Positions 1 through 25,959 of a stretch of 64,000 nucleotides of DNA are shown here, piece by piece. A model generated the notes under the pieces. The model did not search any database. It saw only the letters and a list, made by a program, of their open reading frames with translations, and had not been told where the DNA came from. Origin of the DNA: Dermanyssus gallinae (lineage: Eukaryota > Arthropoda > Arachnida > Mesostigmata > Dermanyssidae); contig QVRM01006121.1 of assembly GCA_003439945.1 (NCBI GenBank), forward strand, positions 259,001-323,000. Reading direction: 5' to 3'. Position 1 is the first letter of the stretch, and each line of letters opens with the position of its first letter. The position numbers and the translations under genes were made by a program.

Positions 1-290
1 CGTACCAAGGTGATGGTGCTGCGTTACGTATTTGCCAAGTGACTAAGCTTTTTCGACAGTCATAGTTGTTATGTTTCACGTTCAGAACCGTAGCATTTTG
101 CCAAGACGTTTCCGCCCCCTCTATTCATTAAAAAAAATTATTCTCTTGCTGAGTTCTACCAAACCTTAAAATACGTACCTAACTTTCTCATACACCCTAT
201 GCAAGTATGCATGCCTTCGCTTTCGATATGACTGTCGAAAAATCTTAGTTACTTGGCAACTACGTAACGCAGCACCATCACTTTGGTACG
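1..290. mobile_element. MITE-like element with 60-bp terminal inverted repeats
   Basis: Bases 1-60 match the reverse complement of 231-290 with only a few mismatches; both ends carry the GCGTTACGTA and GTGCTGC cores. The arms flank about 170 bp of AT-rich, non-coding DNA, which is the layout of a small non-autonomous DNA transposon. The left end coincides with the window edge, so flanking target duplications cannot be checked. The superfamily is not recognised. Confidence 0.6.
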
Positions 291-299
291 AATGTAGTG

Positions 300-645
300 G
301 GCATTAAATTTGCTATTGCCTGAGAGTAGTCTTTTGAACGTACATTTTCGATCGTAATGGAAAAAATTACGATTGCACAAAAAAAGCGTTAACGTAACAT
401 TTTGACTTTTTATGACTTTCCTTAATCTGGCTATTCGCTTTTTGCTACGCCAGCTAGTAATGTATACTTTATTATGCAGAATTTTCCGCCAAACGCGCCG
501 GTATGATCGGTTCCTTTGTGCGTTGACTGGTTCTCCCGCAAACGTAGATTTTGCACAACTATGTAGGAGAAAAAAGACAGAATAACTGCTTTGATAAATT
601 TCGTCCTCACTCCTAAACAAAACGTTTTCCCGGCTTCCACCCATT
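300..645 (-). pseudogene. possible degraded transposase fragment
   Basis: The minus strand is open in two overlapping frames here, at roughly 249-650 and 431-640. The residues read like a worn transposase (for example a LLAGVAK stretch resembling the WxGV region of DDE transposases), but no catalytic triad is visible. The tract adjoins the inverted-repeat element at 1-290. A motif near 646-690 (AAAATTATT, then C..GAGTTTGACCA) resembles 133-175, which suggests a shared family. This is a weak call and may be chance. Confidence 0.2.
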
Positions 646-717
646 GGCAAAAATTATTTTCTCACCGAGTTTGACCATACCCTAGAGTTTTGGACACACA
701 AATAGGAACACCCTGTT

Positions 718-744
718 TATATATATATATATATATATATATAT
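718..744. repeat. (TA)n microsatellite
   Basis: Uninterrupted AT/TA alternation. Confidence 0.95.
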
Positions 745-1200
745 GTTTTGATTACGAATAGACTTGGCCACAGCGTACAAAGAGTATGCATTTCCAAAAA
801 CGCACGTAGAAGCAAACGACGCATAATTTAAAAAAAGCACAAAAGGTACGCAGAGCAACGCTGTTCAATGCCTGAACGAATCGTATGCCAATCACTCATC
901 ATTGTCGGCATCTAGAATGCGCAGCATTGCGAGTATGAATTGATCCGTGGACCAAGTTTTTGAAACTGCTAGCGTATGTCATTTTTGTCACGAAGGTGTA
1001 AAACTGTCTCAAACGAACCTAAAACCTATCTAATCTAAACGCATATTCTTTGTACGCTGTGTGGCGCAAGTCTATTCATAACCAACCCAAAACTAACAAC
1101 ATCTAGGCTACGTGGAGGCAACAAAGCGAATGTGTGTGTGTGTAGCTATTCTAAGATGAGCTTAATCCTTCTGGTACTTCTGGTAAACCTGTACCTTTAG
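745..1200 (+). other. intron sequence, nothing else recognised
   Basis: No coding sequence is visible. The segment ends in an acceptor (CCTTTAG) used by the exon that starts at 1201. Confidence 0.6.
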
Positions 1201-15224
<14,024 letters not shown>

Positions 15225-16155
15225 GGAACGGATGCGGACGACACGAGACGAGACCTCACCACGTGGTGAGGCCACGTTTTCGCTGCTGTTGCTGTTGCCG
15301 AGGTCACAGCATCCGTCATGACGATACGGCGCCGTCTTTTCTAGCAAAAGAGAGAGCTTGAAGAGCTTGCCAGAACCTTTGCGGGTAGGGTAGACTTGCC
15401 TTCAACTGACGACCACTGGCATGAGAAACAATGTAAACATTATAAATGTAAACTATTGCCGCCTGCATATATTAATATATGTATTTGCGTAGAAGGAAAG
15501 AGAGGTTGTAGAGGGTGAAGTATGTAGAAAATCAGAGTGTAAAACAAGCTACAAAGGTATAACCCTTTGAGGATATTATAGGACGAGATGAACGGGAAAG
15601 GTCAAGATGCTTTAGCGCGTTATCAACGTAGCATAGGTACACATCCCCTGTTTGAGATCCGCTCCCTAGTTGGACAGAACAGTTCTCAAGGCAGAGATAG
15701 CATTGAACCGATAAAAATCTACTGCCAAAATACGGTTGCTGTAGCGGTAAATCATAATGGGACAATATTGTTCAAGGGAAATTGTACAATATTGATATCT
15801 GCGCAAAAATGAATATGCCTCAAAACAATACGCGCAAGGATCTGCTTATTATACAATGTTTGTTTAGCGAGAGTTACTACTTGGCCGTGGCATCAGGCTA
15901 ATGATGTCTACAACTACAGTGTTCGTTTTATCACTCTAGTGTGTGGCTAAATATCGATGGTAGCGGTCACCAGAGTAAGGACAACGGTGGCTCCATAATC
16001 AGGCCACTATGAACAACGCTAGGATCAACACTCAGGACTGGACAGCAGGTTGAAAACAGGACGGATGTGACCTAAACGCAAACGATGATGCGTTCTTTTT
16101 TGACAGATGCTGCATTTTATTGTTGTGTATTCTGCATAATAATGACAAATATATG

Positions 16156-16161
16156 AATAAA
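16156..16161 (+). promoter_or_regulatory. candidate polyadenylation signal of the receptor gene
   Basis: AATAAA lies about 930 bp after the stop codon in an AT-rich stretch with no coding signal between. Whether it is used is unknown. Confidence 0.35.
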
Positions 16162-16442
16162 AGTAACACCAATAATTAATGAGGACTGAAGGCGGTAAGT
16201 GAGCTTATGTTGGCCGAACAGTGAATTCGGCTGAGTCAAAGGGAAGCCGGTATTACGTGTCGTCGCCTTTCATGCGTTCTGTTCATGTGAAATAGTTGAG
16301 ATCGTTGACGTAAGGACTTATGCTCGTAATTCAGAATCACCGGGCAGGGCAACGGCTCCATGGACTTTACTAAGTTTTCCAAGGCAAAACACCTATACTA
16401 AAGCATTTGACATATACACACATAACAAATGCATACAATTAT

Positions 16443-16447
16443 GTATA

Positions 16448-16492
<45 letters not shown>
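16443..16492. repeat. (TA)n microsatellite
   Basis: Pure TA alternation. Confidence 0.95.
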
Positions 16493-16493
<1 letters not shown>

Positions 16494-16559
16494 AAAGTAG
16501 CTGGAATCTTTCTAATTTAGAATTCAATCAAAACACGCAGTGAGTTAACGAATTTTGTA

Positions 16560-17045
16560 TTTATTTAAAAAGTTTCTTCGTTGCAGCCACAACCCTCCCC
16601 GTTCTCTGGACCAGACTATCGAAATGTATATGGGAAAAACATCTGGGTGTCTGCATGTCGATAAAAGTCTTCTCCAAGTACTGGTTTTGGTTAACTGAAT
16701 TTCGTTCTCTACAGACATCTGAATAGGCTCGGTATCTTCAAGTATCTGAATATGTGGTAGTCCAACGCGCAATGTCCGGCGGGAACCGTGGATGCGGTCA
16801 CATTTTTCAGATGAAGAATGCTATCTTGCGGAGGCTGGGTAAATTCACATGCGGCCTGGCGTTGTCTTGGTAGACAACGCCGACGTTTCTATTCACGAGA
16901 CTTTGTTTCTTCCTTTGGAGGGCGGTAGTAACTTGGTTGTGTCCGATACGCCAAGGAAAGCATTTTGCTAAATGATCAATTTGGTTGCGCTCGCTCAAGT
17001 CATGAGGTACCCATTGGTCTAACTTTGACACAAAACCGACTTATA
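16560..17045 (-). pseudogene. mariner transposase relic
   Basis: On the minus strand, SKLDQWVPHDLSERNQIDHL (upstream of about 17030) matches the mid-region of mariner transposases. QDNARPHVNLPSLRKI (about 16830-16875) matches the block holding the second catalytic Asp. Downstream, in shifted frames, lie HPRFPPDIA and FRYLEDTEP-like segments. The block with the first catalytic Asp is deleted between the two, and several frameshifts are present. No terminal repeats were found. It is inactive. Confidence 0.75.
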
Positions 17046-17893
17046 AACATCTAACAATTATAGTTGCTTTCTGACCTAATCAAATAATATATATATATAT
17101 ATATATAAATTGCGTGTTCAATAAAAAAAATGATGATATACCACATATACATGTATGTATATATACATGTATATATAAATACATATTTGTAAATACATCT
17201 TGTATATACATATATTCATGAATATCTGTAAGTGTATATAAACAAATGTAAAAGATGAGACAAAAGACGCAAGCACGTCCTGTAAAGAGCACCTCCCCTT
17301 ACACACTAAGTGTCATGCCGAGTTGTGGCAGTCACGTTTCGTGGTAATGTCACTGACTCCTCGATGTACATGTTGTAATGAGATTATGAATGACGTCAGT
17401 AACAAGAATTATAATAAAACAAGCTTATGTTTTACTTTTTGCTTAATAACCGTGGTAATCCTTGTCGTTAATAGTGGTTGAGAAACGGCTGCTACTTACT
17501 ATTAATTGTACTAGTGAAGCAGAGTCATTAACTAGTTAACGCGCAGCTATCTTCTATTACCTGACGCATATTGATGGACAATTTTCGATTGAAAGTTCAA
17601 TCTGCCAAAATTGTATCGCATCGAACGTAAAGGCAAACCGCTAGGTCGAACCGTGCTTATAGTCATAGAGATGTAGTCTTTGAGAACCTCCTTGCGACTC
17701 CCTTTCAATTGGTTAGATAACAGAATAAGATTACGTTTTATATTTATTCACTCAGGTTGAGTAGCAATTAGACCACAAATACGTCACTTCAGCAACTATA
17801 AGGATGGTGAATCAAGACTATTACCGGGTAACCTGCATATGTATGAATATATATATATATATACATTCCCGGACTAATTCATTTAAAGATTGC

Positions 17894-20612
17894 TTGTGCT
17901 ATTGCATTTAAAGATTGTGGGCCACTAAAGCGTTTAATCTGCCTCGCCTCTACCCTATCCACTCTCTGGCCCAGAGGAAGAGAGGTGCCGGGCGCTCTAG
18001 CGGAGGAGTGTCAATTTTCTACAATCATCGGGTCGGGGACCTTCATGTTGCGCTTGCCGAAGATAACGTCGTGGCAGCGTATGTTCGTCCTCCCGAAAAT
18101 GAGCCGACCCTGACTATGGTAGAGAAGCTCCTTAGAGGCTTATGCGGAGTGCCTGCCGCAGTTCCGCTCATTGTCTGTGGAGATTTCAACGCTCGCTTAG
18201 ATCGGCCGACCTCGAGCAACAATCACAACGGAAGCTCTGTAATTGACGTGTTTGCAACAAACGTGAATGTCAACGAGATGAAATTCATTGGGATCAATCA
18301 CTCGCTGAGAGAGGGTGCTCATACTAGGTCGCACATCCCAGTTGCAATAGACCTTCAGCTACAATCTCTGGTGTCGTTCAACAAGAGAGAGAAGCCGTTG
18401 CCACTAAACCTAAGCAGGGAAGCGCTCCACCGGCGCATCCATGAAGTTCTACCCGTACCAGTCTATTTTGAGGTTGAGGCGTACGCTCAAAATCTAGTGG
18501 ATATTATAAAGTCCTCAGTCACCACTGTGCAACGCAGAACGAACTTACGTCCGTGGTACGATCGGCTCTGTCTCCTAGCAAAAAGGGCTCAAAACGCCGC
18601 GAGGCGTCTAGCGACGGCTTACCCTGCTATGACGCTCTTGGCTGCCTACCTCAGGACCGTATGTAGGAAAACCTACGCCACTCAACGACTAAGGTACCTC
18701 GAGAAGTCTGAAATATCGCTTCTCCGAGAGGCTGAGCGCTTACCTCGTAGGTGGCTCGCTCGTAGTGGCCTCACCCCCTGCCCGCTTAACTCGTTACAAT
18801 TAATCAATTACTTCGCAGAAATGTTTAGTGCCAACGATTCCATACCTAAGGAACCCTGCTTGATCTATGCGGCCTGGGATGAGGTCACTCTCAGTGAAAG
18901 ACAGCGTCTTGAGACGGCCTTCACGGTCAAAGACGTGATCCTCGCTCTTCAGGGTTTGAAGAACAACAAAGCAGCGGGTCCCGATTTAGTGAAGAATGAG
19001 CATCTAAAAAGAGCACCTATTTTGGCTCCATGCTGGACGGCACTGTTCAACGAGTGCCTCCGCGCTGGGACGATCCCATTTCAGTGGCTCGAAGCTACAC
19101 TGCTCGTCATCCCTAAAGGAAAAGATGACCCAACCCAGCTGACCTCCTGGCGCGGTATAGCAAAAAAAAGCACATGCTACAAGTTACTGTCGTCACTGCT
19201 TACCAGACGACTAAGTCGGTTCTTAGAAATTACTGACGTTATCCCCACTGAACAGCACGGCTTCCGACAAAATCATTCTACTATTACGGCATGCGCTAAT
19301 CTGCTGGAGGCCATCAGGAAGGCTCTAGCAAAGTCCCAACCTCTGTACGCTGTATTCGTCGATTTCAAAGCCGCCTTCGACTCAGCGCCCAGGGACATTA
19401 TTCTGCGAACTGAACTAGCTGAAGTTGGTGTCCCTCCTGCCGTCCTCAACCTATTAGCGGCCGTCCTCCAAATCAACAAAATCAGAATAGATGACGGTGT
19501 GTCCGAACTTCCCCCTTTTCTTCAGACTACAGGTGTTGCGCAGGGCGACAACTTGAGTCCGTTGCTTTTCTCAGTCCTTATTAAGGACCTACCCGCGAAA
19601 ATCCGAGGCCCGAGAAATCTGGTAGACGTGATATTGTACGCAGATGATCTCGTTATCTACGAGAAGAGTCGCTTTCAGGTTCAACAGGCCTTAGCCAGAC
19701 GGCGGCCACGTCCGAGCTTAGACTAACCGTTAACCTGACAAAAACAGTAGCCATGAAGTTTAGGAAAGGTGGGCGCTTAGCTGCTAATGATGCGCTCCGT
19801 TTAGCCGGTTCCCACCTTCCTTACGCCAGTAAGTTCCCTTACTTGGGACTGCTTCTAACGCCGAACGGCAGCTGTTTCCTGCAACATATAAAGGAAAGAT
19901 GCAGAAAAGCGCTGGTCGCGATGCCCACAATTAGAAAGCCGCAACTGTTGTCCATTCCAACGGCATTACGACTGTTCGATTTAAAGATTGCTCCAATGGC
20001 CGCCTACGGTATAGAGATAATCTGGAATGATCTCACCCCAGCTTGCCTCGAGCACCTAAATAACCTGAAGGCAGCTTACCTCAAGCGAGTCCTTGGCCTC
20101 CATCGCTCAGCCCGCAACCGACTTGTATATCTCCTCACCGACACCCCTTTATTCGTCGAGGAGCTAAGGCGACGCTTTGACCTGCCGGCATCTCCCAATT
20201 ACGTCAATGTCCTCAAAATGTGGGAGTGCAAGTTTGCCGAAATCGATGTCAACTTCTTCAGCACCGGAGCAATGCAAAACCAGGCATGGAAAGGGCCGAG
20301 TCGGTCTAACCACCATGTGGTGACTAGGTTCGCCGTGCACGGTTTTCACCATATGCTGTGCGCAACCCCCGGGTTTCATGATCCCTCCGACTTATGCGTG
20401 TGCCTTCGTTGCAAGCTATCATGCGGTAGATACCATGCTACCTCCTGTAGCCTAGTCCCCTCGCTAGCCAGTCTAGAGAACCAGGCCCACGTCATAAGTT
20501 CATAGTTTTACATATCTATTAGTTTATATGACTAAATGTGATGTAAACATATGCACATATTTTTAACTGTACTATTTCTACACAACACGTGTGATATTAA
20601 ACAAATTGTTTG
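17894..20612 (+). mobile_element. APE-type LINE (family C), nearly intact coding region
   Basis: Frames 17915-19726 and 19753-20505 together encode about 860 residues; they are joined by one frameshift near 19699-19704. The N-terminal part is the 3' half of an apurinic-type endonuclease (VCGDFNARL, then HTRSHIPV). The RT follows: NNKAAGPD, LLVIPKGK, EQHGFRQ, VDFKAAFDSAPR, GVAQGDNLSPLLF and LYADDLVIYEK. After the RT comes AAYGIEI..LKRVLGLHRSARNRLVYLL and a Cys/His cluster (CVCLRCKLSCGRYHATSC). The 11-bp repeat TTAAAGATTGC at 17883-17893 and 20613-20623 brackets it as a candidate target duplication, so the copy is 5'-truncated. I cannot name the clade with confidence. Confidence 0.85.
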
Positions 20613-20639
20613 TTAAAGATTGCATGAGATTGCATTCTG

Positions 20640-21660
20640 CGGCATGGTATCTTCAGCAGAGTTCACCGCAGCGGCGGCATACACAAGTTTTTCATGGTTT
20701 GTGGAGCTCAGCCCGTTAAGCCGTGCATTGCAAACCGTGTTATCACGTGCCTGTTGCTACGCTCTGGCCCCTTCCACTTCGCATCTTTCATCGTTCTGAT
20801 ATTGAAGAATTCCGGTCGAGTTCGGTAAAAATTTCACCTCCCATCTTCCAATGCAGTCGTTGAAGGCTGTGGTGCGAGAGAGATTATAACGGCGCTTTTG
20901 GTCTTCTATGAGGAGTGGACAATACTAATAAGTAGAGGAGGCGGTTGCACGTTGACGTATGGAGTCCCAGAATCCGCTTCAGGAAGGCTGCTTTTATCTG
21001 ATTTAGCTGATCAATGTTTCTGGGAGTCAAGTGCGTCCATAGTAACTCCACTCCATATGAAGCGACGGGGAAAAGGCAAATGACTGTTGCCAGGGACAGG
21101 CAGTGCGGACTCCTAACGGAAGATGCCGCTATTAGGGCTTTCCTGCACCTCTCCGTAACATGCAACGAGAGTCTAAGGCTATTCGATGGAAGAATTAACC
21201 CCAGGTAAGGGAACCTGTTAACGTAGGCTAGAGGGAAGCTGCCGATATAAAAAAGTCGTCATGCGCGACCCTGCCCGCTCTACGGAACTTAGTGTTGTCG
21301 TCCTACCAATATTAAGATTAACCCCAACTCTGTGACGGTTGTGTTGAGCCTGGTTAACGCCTGTTGGACCTGGAAACGGCTACTTCTATGATGATGGCTA
21401 AGTCGTCTGCGAATAATAAAGCCTTAACGATATCTTTATACCCGCGAATTTGCTGTAGCAGGTCCTTCAATAGGGCAGAGAAGAGGACCCAGATTGTCCC
21501 CCTAGGTCGATTGTCACCCGGTTATTCTGTAGGACTCTCTTATGAGGTTGAGAATATTCAAGGAAACGCCGACTTCTGCCAGAATGTTGAGCGCTCGATC
21601 ACCTGGAGCAAAGTTAAAGCCGGTTTTGAAATCGAATAAAAGTAGGTTAGTCCTAGGAAA
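20640..21660 (-). pseudogene. family C LINE relic, opposite orientation
   Basis: On the minus strand, from 21660 downwards, blocks homologous to the LINE at 17.9-20.6 kb appear in several frames: LLFDFKTGFN, AEVGVSLNILNL, LLFADDLAI, RFQVQQALTRLNTT, ERCRKALIAASSVR, SYGVELLWTHLTP, AAFLKRILGLHTST, then KWKGPERSNRHVITRFAMHG near 20720. Frameshifts and stops make it dead. It lies tail-to-tail with the copy ending at 20612. Confidence 0.8.
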
Positions 21661-22590
21661 GTTGGGAGATATACGAAACTTCTGGTAAGTTCTAGACCAT
21701 CAGTATACGGCAAACAAGGGCATAAGTTCTAGATTCCTTAGTTAAAATGTCGCTTCTAAGCGCAAAAAATATATATCGTGTTACAATAGCAAACGTTTTA
21801 ACAAAAGTGTGTCATGAAAAATATTAAAAGTGTTTTCTGTTCAGATCACTGAGTTGACAACTAGCTTGTATAACAATTGTATCGTTTTTTTTAACGTCTG
21901 ACCTGCTGCAAGGTTAATTAGGCAGGATCTTTAAATGTTATATGATTTTACTCCCCTTAACAAAGAGATCACACGGCAAAGGGGCCTTCTGGCGTCTTTG
22001 CCGTGTGATGCGCTCTCGATCGAGCGGCGCACAGTTCTGCATACAAATTTAGTTGACGCTAATGAGCACCTTCAAAGAATACGTCATCATCCAGGTAGTT
22101 TTTACCTTAAATGTTTGGGCTGTCGTAATGGGCAACGATCCTGTAGTCTAGTATCGTCTATCTCCTGAAATATCAGATAAAGAAATATACTACTTTAAAT
22201 TGCTGCAAAACCGATTTCGATGCGAGTTCATCTAGATGCTAAAATTGAAAACCGATAGATTGGACAAGGCGGCGAATTCGTCTTGGCCCCAGTTTTGGGG
22301 GACCTTTCTTAAGATAAGGTCTTAGAACACGCGCTGCTCGTGGCTGCGAGAAGGGTGCCAACACAAGTAGGCGGCCAACAAGACACTGATCAAAGTATCC
22401 ACCTAGATAAAAAGTCACTATACGGAACTGGCCCCACAGAAGACAGAGGCTATATATTCCATGGGGCAAAAGAGAACGCAGAGCATCGATATATCTCACA
22501 ACGAACACGCGATTCCGATCAAACATATATCAAGTATATAATATTAGTTCTCGACGCGGGCCTTGCAGGATCAACCCACGCAATGCATGC
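21660..22590. other. no gene supported
   Basis: Only short unrelated frames are visible. A perfect 14-bp inverted repeat, ATCACACGGCAAAG (21968-21981) with CTTTGCCGTGTGAT (21996-22009), forms a hairpin. Confidence 0.5.
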
Positions 22591-22599
22591 ACCCAGAAC

Positions 22600-23230
22600 T
22601 GCAACCGAGTCTCCCAAAACCTGGCAAAAATATTGCCTAGATTGGGGGAGCCTCCAAGCCAAAATGCCACCTACTGGCCTCAGTGGCAGAATCCATTGCT
22701 CTGTATATCTAACTGATCTTGGCAGAAAGTGCCCTCAGAACGGTGCGACGTCGGCAAGTACACGGCTTAGCACAGCTGATATGGCCATCCTGGTGAGCAG
22801 GGCGTATAGGTCGACCTCTACAGCCCTACTGATCCTCGCCAGGATGCTACCGTAGGACCACCTGGTAGGAAAAAAGTGAGGAATTATTTGACATGAATCT
22901 AGAATTGGTCACGGCTAGAGAAGTCACCGTGGATGCTTGGCAGGACGAGTGGGGCACCCTGGCGGCCGATAGCCTGGTCTTGCGAACAAAAAACCTCATA
23001 TAGGTAACTTTCAGCCCTCGTACAACTGTGAGGATAGAGAACTGTCGTACTACGACCCTCGAGTGCTTACGGGACACGGGCAGTGTCAGGTTTACACGGG
23101 GAGGATAAACAGAGCCACAACCCAAATATATAAGATGTATGACTCCACTCCAGAGATTCCGACGCAGTACGTCCAAGACGCTTTAAGAAAAGAGATTGGC
23201 CGGGTTGGGTCTATTGCCTAACTCTTGCGA
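22600..23230 (+). pseudogene. R1-like LINE relic (C-terminal region)
   Basis: Successive frames carry R1-clade landmarks: an AKILPRLG-type and HLLASVAESIALYI segment (22620-22710), YRSTSTALLILARMLP (22808-22855), REVTVDAWQDEWGTLAADSL (22918-22977) and LSYYDPRVLTGHGQ (about 23046-23087). The last matches the conserved YxxxQxLTGHGxF block after the R1 RT. Frames shift several times and no intact ORF remains. Confidence 0.7.
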
Positions 23231-23380
23231 TCGCCCGAGACCAAGTCTTGACATCCTTCCTTGGAGCTTCCCCAAGCGACCGTTCATTTTAAACCAAAAT
23301 CATCCTCATGAAAAACACAATTTTCTAAAAAATCCTTATCACCACAATGGGAAATGCTCAAGTTGTTTTTTAGATGTTCC

Positions 23381-23564
23381 GTAAGGCTATTGCGCGTGTA
23401 CGTTTTTTTTCACGTCATGGCCACGTTTCAATCCAGTCCGGCATTTGTCTAAATTGGGAACCATGAAAACCAACTTTACAGAGATCATTCTGGGTCTCGA
23501 GCTCAGCTCTCCCGAATGCAAGACAATGGCTTTGCCACTAAACCACCTTGCTCAGGATTGTAAG
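23381..23564 (-). mobile_element. tRNA-derived SINE (SINE-1 family)
   Basis: Read on the minus strand, a tRNA-like head (TGGTTTAGTGGCAAAGCC, then TTGCATTCGGGAG) and a degraded B box (CTCGAGACCC) precede a body containing GGTTCCCAATTTAGACAAAT and GCCGGACTGG, then an A-run. A second copy lies at about 55940-56131 (+). Confidence 0.75.
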
Positions 23565-23569
23565 CAAGG

Positions 23570-24100
23570 ACTTCAAAATGAGTCAATGATCACAAATTTT
23601 GATTTTTCCTCAATATGACTGGCTCCGGTAGCCAATCCGATTTTTTCAGGACACTGCCGCTGTGCTCAGCCCCGTTATAGAAAGATTCCTTCTTGCAATC
23701 GTCCATCCTGAAAAGCGCTCTATATCCGCTTTGGTAAAGAGGATAATAGGTTTATTTATTTAAGATAACGTTCCAAAGATACAAATCGTTACTGTGGTAT
23801 TGCAACACTTTGTGACGAATACAATATCGTCAAAATGCAAATTAGCTTCGACGAGGTGCCCTAGGAAGCTCTGGGAGACAGACAGTCTGCCGCAGACACT
23901 CCGTTTGCGCCAAGATGAGCAACTTATTGACTGCGCCACGTATAAAGAGGGAAATATATTCCGTATGATGCCAACTTCAGGCTTATCAGCGTATTTACAC
24001 ATTTCGCCTAATAATCATGCAAAAAAATACGTTTTTGTTCGACATTCACGGCTGTCGGTGTTCTCAGGCTTTCTGATAGTTCGCTGCGGCCTATATTATA

Positions 24101-24151
<51 letters not shown>

Positions 24152-24500
24152 AATATATTATCTAAATATTGCACACACGGGTAGTCGAGAGGCTTTTCTG
24201 CAAAATACCCTTAATATTGGTAAATTTTTTTTAAAATGTGCACTGAATTACATTTGTACGAAAAATAAGTCATCATTCAAAATGTTGGCTACGCTAATAA
24301 AATGGCTGCTCAGTTCTCACGCTTTATTAATTGCTGAGTAAATTCAATTACCAACAAATATAGCTACGGTAAAATGCAGGGTTGGGGAGCACGAGACATA
24401 GCCATGTTAAGAACAGCTGTGCTATAAACCGACTTATATTTGGTATTTATAAATTTTAGAGTTAATGTGTTATGTTATCTTTAAAAACAGGCACTGATAT
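23570..24500. other. no gene supported; one TA array
   Basis: A TA microsatellite lies at 24100-24160. The open frames around it look random. Confidence 0.5.
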
Positions 24501-25530
24501 TTTGGGATTTGCCAACAAAAGATTCGTTCCTCTTCTTTTTTCGACCCAAATTAACCTGGCGACCCAAATTAGCAATTGAATGACTCAATTTGTTTTTGCC
24601 TCTTCCAAGTGTCCAGGCTTCACCAAAGCTTTTCGGCATAGCTTTGGTCCAAACCGAATCGTTTGTGTACTTGAGCCGGATATGATCATAGGCAGTATAC
24701 ATAGCCAAGTAGGATCACTAATATAATTACTATCGGCATTACGAACTCAATTGCCGTTGCCCGACACATAATCTCACCCTGGCCGTCCGATACCTCTATG
24801 TGCGTTGTTCCCTTACTGTCGTTGTGGCGGGAAGTACCAATTAGCATGCGTGGGCGAGACGCCAACTATCATTAGCGTTTATGATTCGCACAAGTACCTT
24901 ACGACACCAGTCAGAAGACAGCAGCAGCAGCAGCCCCGTTTCCCAAACGTTGTTTAAACAGCGTCGACGACGGCGTGTCCTAACAAAATTATTCTGCTGC
25001 TCAGTAGCTCGCTAGTCGATGTTGATAAACAAAACGATCGGACATACATGCACCTGCTCCCCGAAGAGTTGTTTGTCGCCATCATCATCATGGTCTAGCT
25101 ACGTGCTGTTTTATATTCTTTTCAACAAGAACCGGCACGGTCTGATTTTTCCCGGGGTGTGGTATGTATGTGTATGTGTGTTGGTGTGACCCCCGGAAAA
25201 CTGCATCGTTTTAAGTGAAGCAAGCATTTCAGAAGGCCAGAGAAGATCATTTTGTTTTGGATGTTGCCTACATAGGACTTTTTAAGCAAATCGTTCCAGT
25301 GTCGTCCAATCGGTCTTATTCTTTTGGCCTTTTTACGACGGATTTTCTCAGGTTTTGTTTAGAGATCAGTTGCAAAATATGTGAGCTTTTTTGCTTGTTA
25401 ATACCAAATCGTTGTGATATCATGAAATGACCAACAGCACATATACTAAGTGCACCAACCGAACTGTATTATCTTTTTTCTAGTGCGTTTGCTTGTAGAT
25501 TACTAACATGTTCAAACACAAAAAATGGTT
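24500..25530. other. nothing recognised
   Basis: A (CAG)n run lies at about 24920-24935. No coding motif is identifiable. Confidence 0.5.
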
Positions 25531-25660
25531 TTGTGTTATCACACCCGAGATCGAACCTGGAAGCGAGCACAACAAAAACAGGGGGAAGTGTTACGCACTA
25601 GCTACCCAGAGCACGCTACGGCTATTTGAGGTAGGCGCAGGCTCAACTTTGTTTAACCGG
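25530..25660 (-). mobile_element. probable tRNA-derived SINE head (second type)
   Basis: On the minus strand, CTGGGTAGCTAGTGCGTAAC resembles an A box and CCAGGTTCGATCTCGG contains a good B box (GTTCGA). The spacing of about 60 bases fits a tRNA-like promoter. The body is not clearly shared with the other SINEs here. Confidence 0.45.
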
Positions 25661-25695
25661 GCAAATAGTACACCAGAATTAATAAACATGTTTTT

Positions 25696-25702
<7 letters not shown>

Positions 25703-25738
<36 letters not shown>
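25703..25738. repeat. (TA)n microsatellite
   Basis: Pure TA alternation. Confidence 0.95.
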
Positions 25739-25740
<2 letters not shown>

Positions 25741-25883
25741 CACACTGTACTGATTTGCGTCACTGCCAGTCACTGCTCGCATTTGATTCCTGCCCGCGGT
25801 ACCGGGCAGCCACGCAGAAACATCTAGGGGGCCGACTGTACAATATTTTCCGGAACCGAAGGTTGTGGTCTCCCTACAATAAC

Positions 25884-25950
25884 ACATATTGTTTATTTAG
25901 CAATAACATTGCATTTCAAGATGTTACATAATTATTACAACAATACAGTC
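25884..25950 (-). repeat. shared 3'-end-like repeat, copy 1
   Basis: ATTGTTTATTT, then TGCATTTCAAGATGKTACATAATTA, recurs at 37798-37862. Read on the minus strand it ends in AAATAAACAAT, like a retroposon 3' end. Confidence 0.6.
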
Positions 25951-25959
25951 GTTATTATA

